Source of the DNA: Acidobacteriota bacterium
GTDB lineage: Bacteria > Acidobacteriota > Vicinamibacteria > Vicinamibacterales > UBA2999
Reading direction: 5' to 3'
DNA length: 64,000 nt
Assembly (NCBI GenBank): GCA_021730945.1
Contig: JAKFYH010000022.1
Coordinates: forward strand, 62,001-126,000
In this document: piece by piece, positions 55,801 to 64,000 of the stretch
Layout of the letters: each line of letters starts with the position of its first letter
Position numbering within the stretch: position 1 is the stretch's first letter
The notes under the pieces: model-generated
Databases searched by the model: none
Seen by the model: only the letters and a program-made list of their open reading frames with translations
Told to the model about the DNA's origin: nothing
Position numbers and translations under genes: made by a program

Positions 55801-56486
55801 ACGGCGTCCAGTTCAGGCGATTGCAGCCTGGTGTCGGCCAGCGAGACGCGTGAGCCGTCAAACGTCATTACCGTCGCGAACGGCGCAATGGTCAAGGTGC
55901 GATCGTTGAGGCGAATCGCGAGCGGGCCGCCGACGGCGAATGCGCCCTCAGCGCCAGACGCGCGTTCTTGCAACGAAGACGTGATGCGCGGTGCCATGAG
56001 GTCCCAATCGCGGACCGCGTCGCCATACTTCACGTCGAGTCCGCGGAGGGTAAGGCTGCCAAGGTCGAGGCGGCGCGGCGTGATCGCGACCGGCTCGTCC
56101 GATCCGCCGGGCAGGTTCAGCGTGTCGCCGGCATCGCGGTAAATATCGACCACGCCGTCATCGATCGCGAGGTGCGTGATGGCGAAGACGCCCCCAAACA
56201 CGGTCCACGGCAGGTGGACCTCGATCTGCCGGGCGACCAGGAACGGCCGCGCCTCGTGGCCGGTTGCCGCGAGACGGACCCCGGTGAGGGTAATGCGCCG
56301 GGTGAGGGCGTTGTAGCCCAGGTTGTCCGCGCGGAGGGACAGATCGTAGCGAGTGACGAAATCACTGGCCCAGGCCAGCGCCCGGCCGCGCACCCACGGA
56401 GTGTGAATGGCCAGAAGTGCCGCCAAACCCGCGGCGGTGGCAATCGCCACCGGTATGACCAGCCCCCGCCGCACCCAAACCCTCAC
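49869..56486 (-). CDS. Natural TamB-TamA fusion: inner-membrane-anchored TamB followed by POTRA domains and an Omp85 barrel
   Basis: 2205 aa in one uninterrupted frame starting at GTG 56486. Residues 7-30 are a membrane anchor (GLVIPVAIATAAGLAALLAI). Residues about 35-1450 are TamB/AsmA-like beta-taco repeats, ending in a TamB (DUF490) C-terminus: REGGEIFLAGRTFRITRGDI, DPTTRLTLAKRLSDQVEIVV. From about 1460 to 1830 come four or five POTRA-like domains (VAAITVTGLDPALEADVRRQ; VSGREVRFSGNRFLTSDQL; VLRDVATSGLDVTRGSVL). From about 1850 to 2205 is a surface-antigen barrel with AGGATTVRGYGEES and a C-terminal YFGIGHIF. TamA and TamB are normally separate proteins that together move lipids or proteins between the membranes. 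Here both are one chain. Confidence 0.9.
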   Translation of the reverse strand: MRVWVRRGLVIPVAIATAAGLAALLAIHTPWVRGRALAWASDFVTRYDLSLRADNLGYNALTRRITLTGVRLAATGHEARPFLVARQIEVHLPWTVFGGVFAITHLAIDDGVVDIYRDAGDTLNLPGGSDEPVAITPRRLDLGSLTLRGLDVKYGDAVRDWDLMAPRITSSLQERASGAEGAFAVGGPLAIRLNDRTLTIAPFATVMTFDGSRVSLADTRLQSPELDAVLSGTIARALDAPILDLRLKGGVDIERAVQWVPPPPVAVSGSVAVEGTITGPAATFVAALQVASTTLTVGREQGLRLAGPVRATGEGFSGERLSIVPRSGGEIVASFVVPWADAASTANADWQGLDAQTAIEMADLSPQGIAAALAGHGEFSFGEPRRFTITNRATGRTRPGHVPMTGTVTATIVGDDYQFDHDHRFPGVVFAGRMAGVINRETALLSTMTGPAHAGVSDVATAAGSLATLGFPVPEIAVDVHGAVDLPMTLGGSYQFYEVDTQVTGDAVDLPIVGRVRASAHVVADSRQADITGVDIRRGTAAISGQARANLVNSTWTGLFDVDAPQFEELEAEVPEAWRIRGPMQATAVLGGTFDVYTLDTTITGSALTLAGQPIDRASAKAMVTPDAIDVTALELRQGEGALAGRVRYEWETGAYRASLKGDRLAWQGTVLSPNDTQAHFTLEFDGAGTVAAPHGNARVNFTLSGGEAGTLIGAGDLTAELKGSEAIVAARLPSIGALVNATIATASPYEYRATAVLDRLELARLSPLAGVVDGEVIGFASGHLTASGRLADADGHVGVVNLTELDAAMGGVPIALDAPVTIAMQGDDVTLKQLSLRMGEGLLTASGQWSPRRDGAFQGRFTGSFRDAIRMGRAFAVPVAVDGTGALSVDFRSDGSRAGSQAKLTLQHGTFTWGDGPPAVTDLNVDGALAGESLTVSRIAGDVASGGVVGSFSATARAHVPSLDLAAITGELTMDSARFTFSGIPVEQQRPSRVEFARGTVAVADVLWSVANNPITLDGSIGVAAEDPPLNLAIQGLVDLRVLSAFVSTVAFDGTADLNTRIDGTWSRPLLDGRLMLADAEIALAEPRLVLSDLSGPILLDGDRVVLDGVRGLANGGALALDGTLRVADLTLVGGAVSIQAQGVAIEMIRGLRSEVDALVTYRPDPKAPSLTGDLRIVQSAYTETITLAALARRATLPVAAGADRSLLDQIRLNLTVTTSDDMIVDNNYGRLEAGVSVRMVGTAAAPGMDGRVTLREGGEIFLAGRTFRITRGDISFTDLRRIHPEFNIVAEATLTGGDTVTMTLTGPLDRPTVDLTSANGSSTPGELAATLLGQANTETALTLLSADLLGVTARAIGLDAFRLERNDFTDRDFRDDVSVVGNNRTDPTTRLTLAKRLSDQVEIVVSQNLRESGKTTFVVSYFPSRNIEVRALSRDNATASLGIRHQITFGGSDRPPAERRSKPRVAAITVTGLDPALEADVRRQISLAPGKEFDFLVLQRDVDRLRARFKAQGYYEARVRTRRTANEVANTVAIEFRVDRGPLTVLEITGVTVPAAVKRDLEEAWHRNAFDQFLIEDLTHRVRTHLVANQELGSVVVGTVDRPDPETKRLRIDVTAGVRVSGREVRFSGNRFLTSDQLMSEIRADGLDVEAWLDRTAAEQVLLTAYNEAGFLKAIVEGGGLTIDGDTGVLPFTIVEGPRAQVTTLKFAGVPAARLPVVQKAAALPPPTPYVAVNVNSALARIERQYRQDGFNAVDIEVATEVAEDDSVTLVFTIAEGPQQVLRDVATSGLDVTRGSVLTEALRFELGKPVDLDEWARARKRLYDTNVFRLVDIQPVPVGEVVDGVQPVKANVVVEEFPAWAFRYGVQLEGAREAQIDEFTSTRNAGVVAEIKNPNLFGRALTMGGFGMYQYDRQDATLLLATSRLFGWAARSTLYGFYSRDRIRDDSGEDVLAINAVQGFSLDQRWRPRGFQVVYGYRFERAHTFDPDPGNDPLPIDFVSNVARLNTALVFDRRNDPLAPRTGTFSSVSFDEAATWLGSDVSNRKLLAQQYAFVPAGGVVFASRAQVGKKFGRDDLFTEDRFRAGGATTVRGYGEESLGPRDFLGLPSGGETLVVLNQEARFPIYRWLQGVGFVDAGNILDQGEAFNWRALKVGYGLGLRFDTPVGLLRVDFGIPGSRVSTLSSREPNSLRGGRWYFGIGHIF

Positions 56487-56493
56487 CCTATCG

Positions 56494-56499
56494 ATTCTA
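56494..56499 (-). promoter_or_regulatory. -10-like box of the TamB-TamA gene
   Basis: Minus-strand TAGAAT ends 7 nt before GTG 56486, again without a ribosome-binding site. The 56-bp gap is shared with the divergent peroxiredoxin gene. Confidence 0.45.
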
Positions 56500-56542
56500 G
56501 TCCTGCAATTGAGGTACCATTCGGCCGTTGGAGGATCAACTC

Positions 56543-57088
56543 ATGCGTATGAAGTCATGGCTTACGGTCGGCCTCAGCGCCGCCTTGAGCCTGGTGACGA
56601 GCAGCGCGGCCATGGCCCAGGCACCGGCACTCAAGGTCGGTGACATGGCCCCCGCGTTTTCGGCACCCGGATCGGATGGTAAGACCCACACGCTTGCGGA
56701 ATCGAAAGGCAAGCAGGCCGTAGTATTGGCGTGGTTTCCCAAGGCCTTTACCGGTGGTTGAACGGCCGAATGCAAGTCGCTCCGTGAGAGCGGCGATCTG
56801 ATTCGGCAGTACAACGTCGCGTATTACATGATCAGCACGGACACGCTGGAGGACAACACCAAGTTCGCCCAGATGCACGAGGCGGACTATCCGATCCTCA
56901 GCGACGTGACCAAGGAGATCGGCACCAAGTACGGCGTCCTCGGCGCAACCGGCATGGCCCGGCGCTGGACGTTCTACATTGCTCCGGACGGAAAGATCCT
57001 CCACATCGACGACGCGGTGAAAGCCGGGTCGTCGGGGCCGGACATGGTCGCCAAGCTCGCTGAGCTGAAGATCGCGAAGAAGAAGTAG
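56543..57088 (+). CDS. Predicted selenocysteine-containing peroxiredoxin (TGA read through at residue 73)
   Basis: 181 aa if TGA at 56759-56761 is read as selenocysteine. The start ATG 56543 has GGAGG 8 nt upstream. Signal peptide: WLTVGLSAALSLVTSSAAMA. The thioredoxin-fold AhpC/TSA domain begins LKVGDMAPAFSAPGSDGK. The sequence around the TGA is FPKAFTGG-U-TAECKSLRE, where peroxiredoxins have the peroxidatic Cys (compare TPGCT). Without a frame shift the remaining 108 codons encode the rest of the domain: YYMISTDTLEDNTKFAQM, YPILSDVTKEIGTKYGVLG, RRWTFYIAPDGKILHIDD. Cys77 is a candidate resolving residue. The product would reduce peroxides in the periplasm. A hairpin right after the TGA fits a bacterial SECIS. 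No selenium-incorporation gene is in the window. Confidence 0.85.
56764..56795 (+). other. Candidate bacterial SECIS hairpin
   Basis: Immediately after the TGA, the upper stem CGCTC (56778-56782) pairs with GAG-a-GCG (56786-56792; one bulged A) around a CGT loop. A possible lower stem is GGCCG (56764-56768) with CGGC (56791-56794), though it competes with the upper stem. The apical loop is about 21 nt from the TGA, within the range used by bacterial SelB. The loop lacks the E. coli GGUC, which is not conserved across phyla. Confidence 0.55.
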
Positions 57089-57100
57089 TTCCAACCGTCA

Positions 57101-57136
57101 CCGGCCTGGCGCGTCATTACGGCGCGTCCAGGCCGG
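57101..57136 (+). terminator. Hairpin after the peroxiredoxin gene
   Basis: CCGGCCTGG (57101-57109) and CCAGGCCGG (57128-57136) form a perfect 9-bp stem 12 bp after the stop. No T tract follows, so it may be a Rho-dependent or attenuating structure. Confidence 0.5.
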
Positions 57137-57195
57137 CTCTCCTCCGCCCGGCTTCCCTCCCCAACGATCCCGTGCACTGCTGATTACTTAATGGC

Positions 57196-57225
57196 TTGAC
57201 AGTACGGGCCGGGCACCCGTAATGT
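57196..57225 (+). promoter_or_regulatory. Sigma-70-type promoter of the TonB receptor with an operator-like dyad in the spacer
   Basis: TTGACA (57196-57201), 18-bp spacer, TAATGT (57220-57225). Inside the spacer TACGGG (57203-57208) and CCCGTA (57216-57221) form a perfect dyad, placed where a repressor would block polymerase. The start codon is 54 bp downstream of the -10 box. Confidence 0.65.
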
Positions 57226-57279
57226 CCGCGACTGTAATCAAGCCGGTCCTTCAATCCGTTGAACGGCAGGGAGACGACT

Positions 57280-60129
57280 ATGCGTCGATTTGCAGCGTGC
57301 GCAGCAGTTCTCTGTGTGGCGGTGTTTGTCAGCGCGCGGCCGGCCCACGCCCAGGCCTCGCTGTCCGGCGTTGTGCGCGACGGTTCGGGCGCGGTGCTGC
57401 CGGGCGTCACGGTTGAGGCGTCCAGTCCCGTGTTGATCGAGAAATCGCGTACCGTCGTCACCGATGGCGCCGGTCAATTCAAGATCGTCGACCTCAGCCC
57501 CGGCCGCTACCAGGTGGTGTTTACGCTGACCGGGTTCAAGACGGCACGGCAGGAGAACATCGACTTGTCGGGCAACTTTGCCGCCCAGGTCAACGCCGCG
57601 ATGGAGGTCGGGGAGATCTCGGAGATGGTGACGGTCACCTCGGCAACGCCGGCGGTGGACGTGATCAACAACCAAACCAGCTTTGTCGCCGGTCGTGACG
57701 TGCTCGACAGCATCCCCACCGCCAATCGCAACACGCCGTCGCGGGCCTTGTTGATCCCCGGCACCACCGTGGTGCCATTCGTGCTCGGCCAGTACAGCAT
57801 GAGCGTGCATGGCTCGGCGACGTCGGACATGGTGATCGCAATTGACGGCCTGCGGGTGAACAACCTGTGCGGCAGCGGCCAGTACAGCGGCTTCTACATG
57901 AACGATGCCAGCGTGCAGGAAGTGACCTACACGACCGGCGCCGAGTCGGCCGAGATGGCGGCCGGCGGCCTGCGCATCAACAGCATTCCCCGCGACGGCG
58001 GCAACACGTTCTCCGGCACCTTCCTCGCCTACGGTGCGGGCAGCCAGTTCCAGGCCGACAACCGCACCGATGCAGTCAAGACTTTGATTGGCCAGCCGCC
58101 CGGCATCGCTTATGACTACCAGTTCAATCCGTCGTTCGGCGGTCCGCTGAAGAAGGACAAGCTCTGGTTCTACCTGACCTACAAGTACGCCGACAACAAG
58201 ACCTACGTCGCCAGCTCCACGTTTGCCGATGGCAGCCGTGCGTTCCGGCAGGCCATGGGCAACTACAGCGGTGTCGGCCGCATTACCTGGGCGGCGACCA
58301 GCCGCGACAAGTTCCGCATCTACATCGAGAAGCAGTTCAACGGCGAGGAGTACAACGGCTTCAACACGCTGGCGACCACGACGCCGGAGGCCTCGACCGA
58401 CGCGTTCGGCCGCGGGTGGGTGCCGCAGGTGAAATGGACCCAGGCGACTTCCAACCGCCTGATGCTCGAGGCCGGCATCTCGTACTACGACCAGCCCTAC
58501 GAGCAGAACTATCGGCCGACGGTCGGCAAGACCGACCTGCCGCGGCTTGAACAGACCACGGGCCGCCTGTCGGTGGCGGCCGGCAACACGATTCCGCCGT
58601 ACACCAGTTGGACCAAGGACTACAGCACGATGGCGTCGGCCAGCTACGTCACCGGCACGCACGCGTTCAAAACCGGAATGACCTACAGCTGGGGCACCAA
58701 CTCGCGGACGTTCTCGTCCAACGCCCAGATCAACACGCTGGTGTTCAACGGCGGCAATCCGATTGCCGTCGCGGTGTCGAACGGCCCGACCACGGCGCAG
58801 CAGAAGGTCAAGCGCGACCTCGGTGTGTTCGCGCAGGACACCTGGACGATGGATCGGCTGACGCTGAATCTGGGCGCCCGCTTCGACCAGTTCAATGCCG
58901 AAGTGCCGGCGCAGTCGGCGCCGGCCTCAACCTGGATCGCGGCCCGCAACTTCCCCGCCATTCCCAACGTGCCGAACTGGAGCGACTGGTCGGTGCGGGC
59001 CGCCGCGGCCTACGACCTGTTCGGCACCGGCAAGACCGCGGTGAAGGTGAGTGCCGGCAAGTACGTGGCGAACCAGGCCGCGGGTTACGCCGCGACATTC
59101 AACGGCATGACCTACGCCACGCAAACGCGCGGCTGGTTCGACGCCGACGGCAACCGCTCCATCCTCGACGCGGCCGGCAATCTGCAGCCCGGCGAAGTGA
59201 TCGGCGGCACGGCGAACTTCGGCGGGATCACGGCACGGCCTGACCCAAACCTGCTGCGCGGCTACAACTGGGAGTACAGCGCTTCAGTGCAGCACGAGGT
59301 GGCGCCGCGGATTGCCATCACCGCCGGCTACTATCGCCGCCAGTTCTACAACCTGCAGGTGACCGACAACCAGAACCTGTCGCGCGATGACTGGAGCCCG
59401 TTGACCGTCACGACGCCTACCGATCCCAGGCTGCCGACCTCCGGCCAACCGATTACGATGTACTCGCTGAATCCGGCCCGTGTCGGCACCGCGGTCGATA
59501 ATCTCTACACCTACTCGGACGTCAACCGGACCATCTACAACGGCCTGGAAGTCAGCGCGAACCTGCGGCGCGACAAATTCTTGATGTTCGGCGGCGTCAC
59601 CCTGGACCGCCGCGCCTCGACTGAGTGTGACGGCGCCAACACCAGCACCGGCAATACCGCCCGCGACAACCCGAACAGCCTGCGGTTCTGCGACAACATC
59701 CCGCCCTATCGGGCCACCTACAAGATGTCGGCCGCCTATCAACTGCCGTGGGAATTCCAGGTCAGCGGCACCTATCTCGCCATCCCGGGCGCGAGCATCA
59801 ACGCCAACTACACGGTGACGGCGGCCCTTGCCGGCCGTCCGCTCGTCGGTTCCCAGGCCGGCACGCCGACCATTGCCGTCAACTTGATCGAACCCAACAC
59901 GGTGTTTCTCGACACCAGGAAGCAGCTCGACCTTCGTCTGGGCCGAACCTTCCGCACTGGCCGCTACCGCACGCAGGGCTTCGTGGATGTGTTCAACGTG
60001 CTGAACGCCGGCACGGTGATCCGGGTGACCGAGACCTACGGCGCCAACCCGGCCACCAACGCCTGGAAGAACCCGCAAGCGATCATGGATGGCCGCTTCG
60101 TGCGGTTCGGGATTCAGATGTCGTTCTAG
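57280..60129 (+). CDS. TonB-dependent receptor-like protein with carboxypeptidase-regulatory-like N-terminus
   Basis: 949 aa from ATG 57280, which follows GGGAG; a TTG seven codons upstream is less likely. Signal peptide ends SARPAHAQ. Residues about 25-105 are a CarboxypepD_reg-like domain (ASLSGVVRDGSGAVLPGVTV; FKIVDLSPGRYQVVFTLTG). A plug domain follows (about 110-240) with YTTGAESAEMAAGGLRIN, then a 22-strand-type barrel ending in GRFVRFGIQMSF with the C-terminal Phe. This Oar-like layout is abundant in Acidobacteriota and transports or exports unknown substrates. No substrate-binding lipoprotein or transporter is adjacent. The upstream promoter has an operator-like dyad. Confidence 0.92.
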   Translation: MRRFAACAAVLCVAVFVSARPAHAQASLSGVVRDGSGAVLPGVTVEASSPVLIEKSRTVVTDGAGQFKIVDLSPGRYQVVFTLTGFKTARQENIDLSGNFAAQVNAAMEVGEISEMVTVTSATPAVDVINNQTSFVAGRDVLDSIPTANRNTPSRALLIPGTTVVPFVLGQYSMSVHGSATSDMVIAIDGLRVNNLCGSGQYSGFYMNDASVQEVTYTTGAESAEMAAGGLRINSIPRDGGNTFSGTFLAYGAGSQFQADNRTDAVKTLIGQPPGIAYDYQFNPSFGGPLKKDKLWFYLTYKYADNKTYVASSTFADGSRAFRQAMGNYSGVGRITWAATSRDKFRIYIEKQFNGEEYNGFNTLATTTPEASTDAFGRGWVPQVKWTQATSNRLMLEAGISYYDQPYEQNYRPTVGKTDLPRLEQTTGRLSVAAGNTIPPYTSWTKDYSTMASASYVTGTHAFKTGMTYSWGTNSRTFSSNAQINTLVFNGGNPIAVAVSNGPTTAQQKVKRDLGVFAQDTWTMDRLTLNLGARFDQFNAEVPAQSAPASTWIAARNFPAIPNVPNWSDWSVRAAAAYDLFGTGKTAVKVSAGKYVANQAAGYAATFNGMTYATQTRGWFDADGNRSILDAAGNLQPGEVIGGTANFGGITARPDPNLLRGYNWEYSASVQHEVAPRIAITAGYYRRQFYNLQVTDNQNLSRDDWSPLTVTTPTDPRLPTSGQPITMYSLNPARVGTAVDNLYTYSDVNRTIYNGLEVSANLRRDKFLMFGGVTLDRRASTECDGANTSTGNTARDNPNSLRFCDNIPPYRATYKMSAAYQLPWEFQVSGTYLAIPGASINANYTVTAALAGRPLVGSQAGTPTIAVNLIEPNTVFLDTRKQLDLRLGRTFRTGRYRTQGFVDVFNVLNAGTVIRVTETYGANPATNAWKNPQAIMDGRFVRFGIQMSF

Positions 60130-60143
60130 CGATCACGAGCGTC

Positions 60144-60166
60144 ACAGGAGGTGAAGAGGTCAGGAG
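60144..60166. repeat. CAGGAGGT element, copy at 60144
   Basis: A 23-bp element beginning ACAGGAGGTGAAGAG; 21 of 23 bases match the copy at 63207-63229. It sits between convergent stops and supplies the TGA of the DUF1697 gene (60160-60162). Confidence 0.6.
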
Positions 60167-60699
60167 AGTCCCCCGAGCTTGAGGACAGTGTTCCAGTTGC
60201 GGGCGGTGCCGGTGGTGCCGAGCCTCTTTTCGATCATCGCGATGGTGAGCCGGGATCTGCCGATTCCATCGGGATAGACGATGTAGGCGTGCCGCCCCTT
60301 CACCTTGACGACTTCGCGGCCCTTGATGGCTTGCTGGAGCGCCGTTACCGCGGCTGGAGACGGCGCGTCCTTCAGGCACATCAACACCGTGTGGCCGGGA
60401 TCGATTTTCGCCTCTTTCGGGAACGGGTTGTCGGCGATGGCCTGCTGCCACTCTGGCGCGGTGCGGACCAGAAAGGCGGTCTGCAAACCGAGCTGCTGTG
60501 CGGCGCTCGCCTCGAGCAGCTTCTCAAGGGACCCGGGCGTCGCACGCGCGGTGGTCTCGAACACGACATTCCCGCTCTGCAGCAACGTCTGAGGGTTCTT
60601 CATGCCCAGGCCGGCGAGCAAGTCGCGCAGGCCGGCCATTGACACCTTGTTATGGGAGCCGAGGTTGATGGCACGCAGCAGGCCGATGAAGGTCGCCAT
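60160..60699 (-). CDS. DUF1697 family protein
   Basis: 179 aa from ATG 60699; the frame opens 12 codons earlier at GTG 60735. Family hallmarks: MATFIGLLRAINLGSHNKV, QTLLQSGNVVFE, GLQTAFLVRTAPEW and the C-terminal TARNWNTVLKL. DUF1697 proteins are small, cytoplasmic and uncharacterised. It lies 39 bp downstream of the topoisomerase A gene on the same strand. Its stop codon lies inside a repeat element. Confidence 0.88.
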   Translation of the reverse strand: MATFIGLLRAINLGSHNKVSMAGLRDLLAGLGMKNPQTLLQSGNVVFETTARATPGSLEKLLEASAAQQLGLQTAFLVRTAPEWQQAIADNPFPKEAKIDPGHTVLMCLKDAPSPAAVTALQQAIKGREVVKVKGRHAYIVYPDGIGRSRLTIAMIEKRLGTTGTARNWNTVLKLGGLS

Positions 60700-60738
60700 G
60701 TCACTTATCGGAGCGGCCGCGCCTGACTCCGCCACTCA

Positions 60739-63180
<2,442 letters not shown>

Positions 63181-63188
63181 GCCGCACC

Positions 63189-63194
63189 AGAATA
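63189..63194 (-). promoter_or_regulatory. -10-like box of the topoisomerase A gene
   Basis: Minus-strand TATTCT ends 8 nt before the TTG start at 63180. Confidence 0.4.
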
Positions 63195-63206
63195 CCAGAG
63201 CAACTA

Positions 63207-63229
63207 ACAGGAGGTTAAGAGATCAGGAG
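63207..63229. repeat. CAGGAGGT element, copy at 63207
   Basis: Begins ACAGGAGGTTAAGAG and ends TCAGGAG; differs from the 60144 copy at two positions. Its CAGGAG end pairs with CTCCTG at 63277-63282, and between them AAGGA/TCCTT pair again, so the gap of about 100 bp between topoisomerase A and the oxidase may fold as a terminator-like structure. Confidence 0.6.
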
Positions 63230-63284
63230 CATTCTTTTCTAAGGAACGCCCAAGCGTTACTCCTTGACTCATGTCTCTCCTGTA

Positions 63285-64000
63285 CTAGCCTTCTTCCGGA
63301 ATCAGCTTCCCGGGATTCATCAGGTTGCTCGGGTCGAGCGCGCGCTTGATTGCGCGCATCACGTCGAGCGATGCGCCGTGTTCCTGTTCCAAATATTTCA
63401 ACTTGCCGAGGCCGACGCCGTGCTCGCCACTGCAGGTGCCGCCGAATTTCAGCGACCGTTCGACCAGGCGCTCGTTCAACCGGGAAATCTGCGCAAACTC
63501 GGCTGGATCGTCGGCGTCGAGCATGAAGATCAGGTGGAAGTTGCCATCGCCGGCATGGCCCACCAGCGGCGCGATCACACCTGCAGCCTGCAGGTCGGCC
63601 TGGGTTTCGAGGATGCATTCGGCCAGGTGCGAGATCGGCACGCAGATGTCGGTGGTCCAGGCCCTGGCGCCCGGCCGCGAAGCCACGGTGGCATAGTACG
63701 CGTTGTGGCGGGCGGTCCACAGGGTGTTGCGGTCCTCGAGCGTTGACGCCCACTGAAAGCCCTTGGCGCCGTGTTCGCGGGCCAGTTCCTCGACGGCCTT
63801 GATCTGTTCGTCCACCATCACGTCACTGATGCCGTGAAACTCGAAGAACAGCGTTGGCGCGATTGGGTAGTCGGTCTTCGAATACGCGTTGACCACCCGC
63901 AGTTGCGCCTCGTCCACGATCTCGATGCGCGCCACTGGGATACCGAGTTGAATGGTCTGGATCACGGTCGCCGCCGCGCCGGCCATTGTCTCGAACGGGC
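63285..64000 (-). CDS. C-terminal part of an FAD-linked oxidase (GlcD / D-lactate dehydrogenase type), 5' end outside window
   Basis: The frame stays open to the window edge, so only the last about 238 residues are present. FAD-oxidase C domain (vanillyl-alcohol-oxidase superfamily) motifs: GVPVARIE-like LGIPVARIEIVDEAQL, FFEFHG, TARHNAYYATVASRPGARAW, PLVGHAGDGNFH (metal-binding His) and CSGEHGVGLGKLKYL, ending LDPSNLMNPGKLIPEEG. Members oxidise D-2-hydroxyacids such as D-lactate or glycolate and pass electrons to the respiratory chain. Partner subunits would lie upstream, beyond the window. Confidence 0.88.
   Translation of the reverse strand, partial: PFETMAGAAATVIQTIQLGIPVARIEIVDEAQLRVVNAYSKTDYPIAPTLFFEFHGISDVMVDEQIKAVEELAREHGAKGFQWASTLEDRNTLWTARHNAYYATVASRPGARAWTTDICVPISHLAECILETQADLQAAGVIAPLVGHAGDGNFHLIFMLDADDPAEFAQISRLNERLVERSLKFGGTCSGEHGVGLGKLKYLEQEHGASLDVMRAIKRALDPSNLMNPGKLIPEEG

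Noticed and set aside
56759-56761. TGA as a pseudogene-making nonsense mutation in the peroxiredoxin
   Set aside because: The codon falls exactly on the peroxidatic residue, the downstream frame is intact and a hairpin follows; recoding explains it better, though read-level checking is needed.

Overview
The window is high-GC DNA from a Gram-negative bacterium. No rRNA or other phylogenetic marker is present. The gene content looks most like Acidobacteriota, probably class Vicinamibacteria (inference): a TonB receptor with an N-terminal carboxypeptidase-like domain, paired DUF5916 outer-membrane proteins, two Omp85-type proteins, a minor-pilin operon, a DUF3500 protein, many TTG/GTG starts and -10-like boxes placed almost on the start codon. 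No tRNA, rRNA, CRISPR array, transposase or prophage gene was found.

Layout: 1-9.5 kb holds the tail of a DNA methyltransferase, a PanE-like reductase divergent from an exported amidohydrolase, three exported proteins (one an Omp85 barrel), then a chlorite-dismutase-like protein, a Cof-type phosphatase and a small conserved protein on the minus strand. 9.5-15 kb carries 2-oxoglutarate dehydrogenase E1 and E2, then a thymidylate kinase and a tandem paralogue that has lost its P-loop. 15-19.5 kb (minus) is a tight four-gene operon: STAS-DUF4956 membrane protein, phospholipase-D-like protein, OprO/OprP-type porin and CotH-type kinase. 19.6-20.5 kb is a double-FKBP protein.

20.5-26.8 kb is the most unusual region. 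A two-gene cassette occurs twice in tandem. Each copy has an exported subtilase whose C-terminus carries thirteen NIVWG repeats, coupled by a TAATG overlap to a GNAT acetyltransferase, with a hairpin terminator after it. Both subtilase genes follow AT-rich upstream regions that share a 15-bp motif.

26.8-35.3 kb has a pseudouridine synthase, a PLP-dependent D-cysteine desulfhydrase-like enzyme, two DUF5916 paralogues and P5C dehydrogenase. 35.5-40.8 kb is a type IV minor-pilin operon. 40.8-49 kb has a solute-sensing histidine kinase, a MATE transporter, topoisomerase subunit B, a DUF1835 protein and a NYN/LOTUS protein. 49.2-56.5 kb holds a TPR protein and a 2205-residue TamB-TamA fusion. 56.5-64 kb has a peroxiredoxin with an in-frame TGA exactly at the peroxidatic position (predicted selenoprotein), a TonB receptor, a DUF1697 protein, topoisomerase subunit A and the C-terminal part of an FAD-linked oxidase.

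Main themes: cell-envelope biogenesis and export (TamB-A, Omp85, DUF5916, pilins, porin), core metabolism and DNA topology, and several short dispersed repeats (heptanucleotide tracts, CAGGAGGT elements at gene ends, palindromes inside coding linkers).
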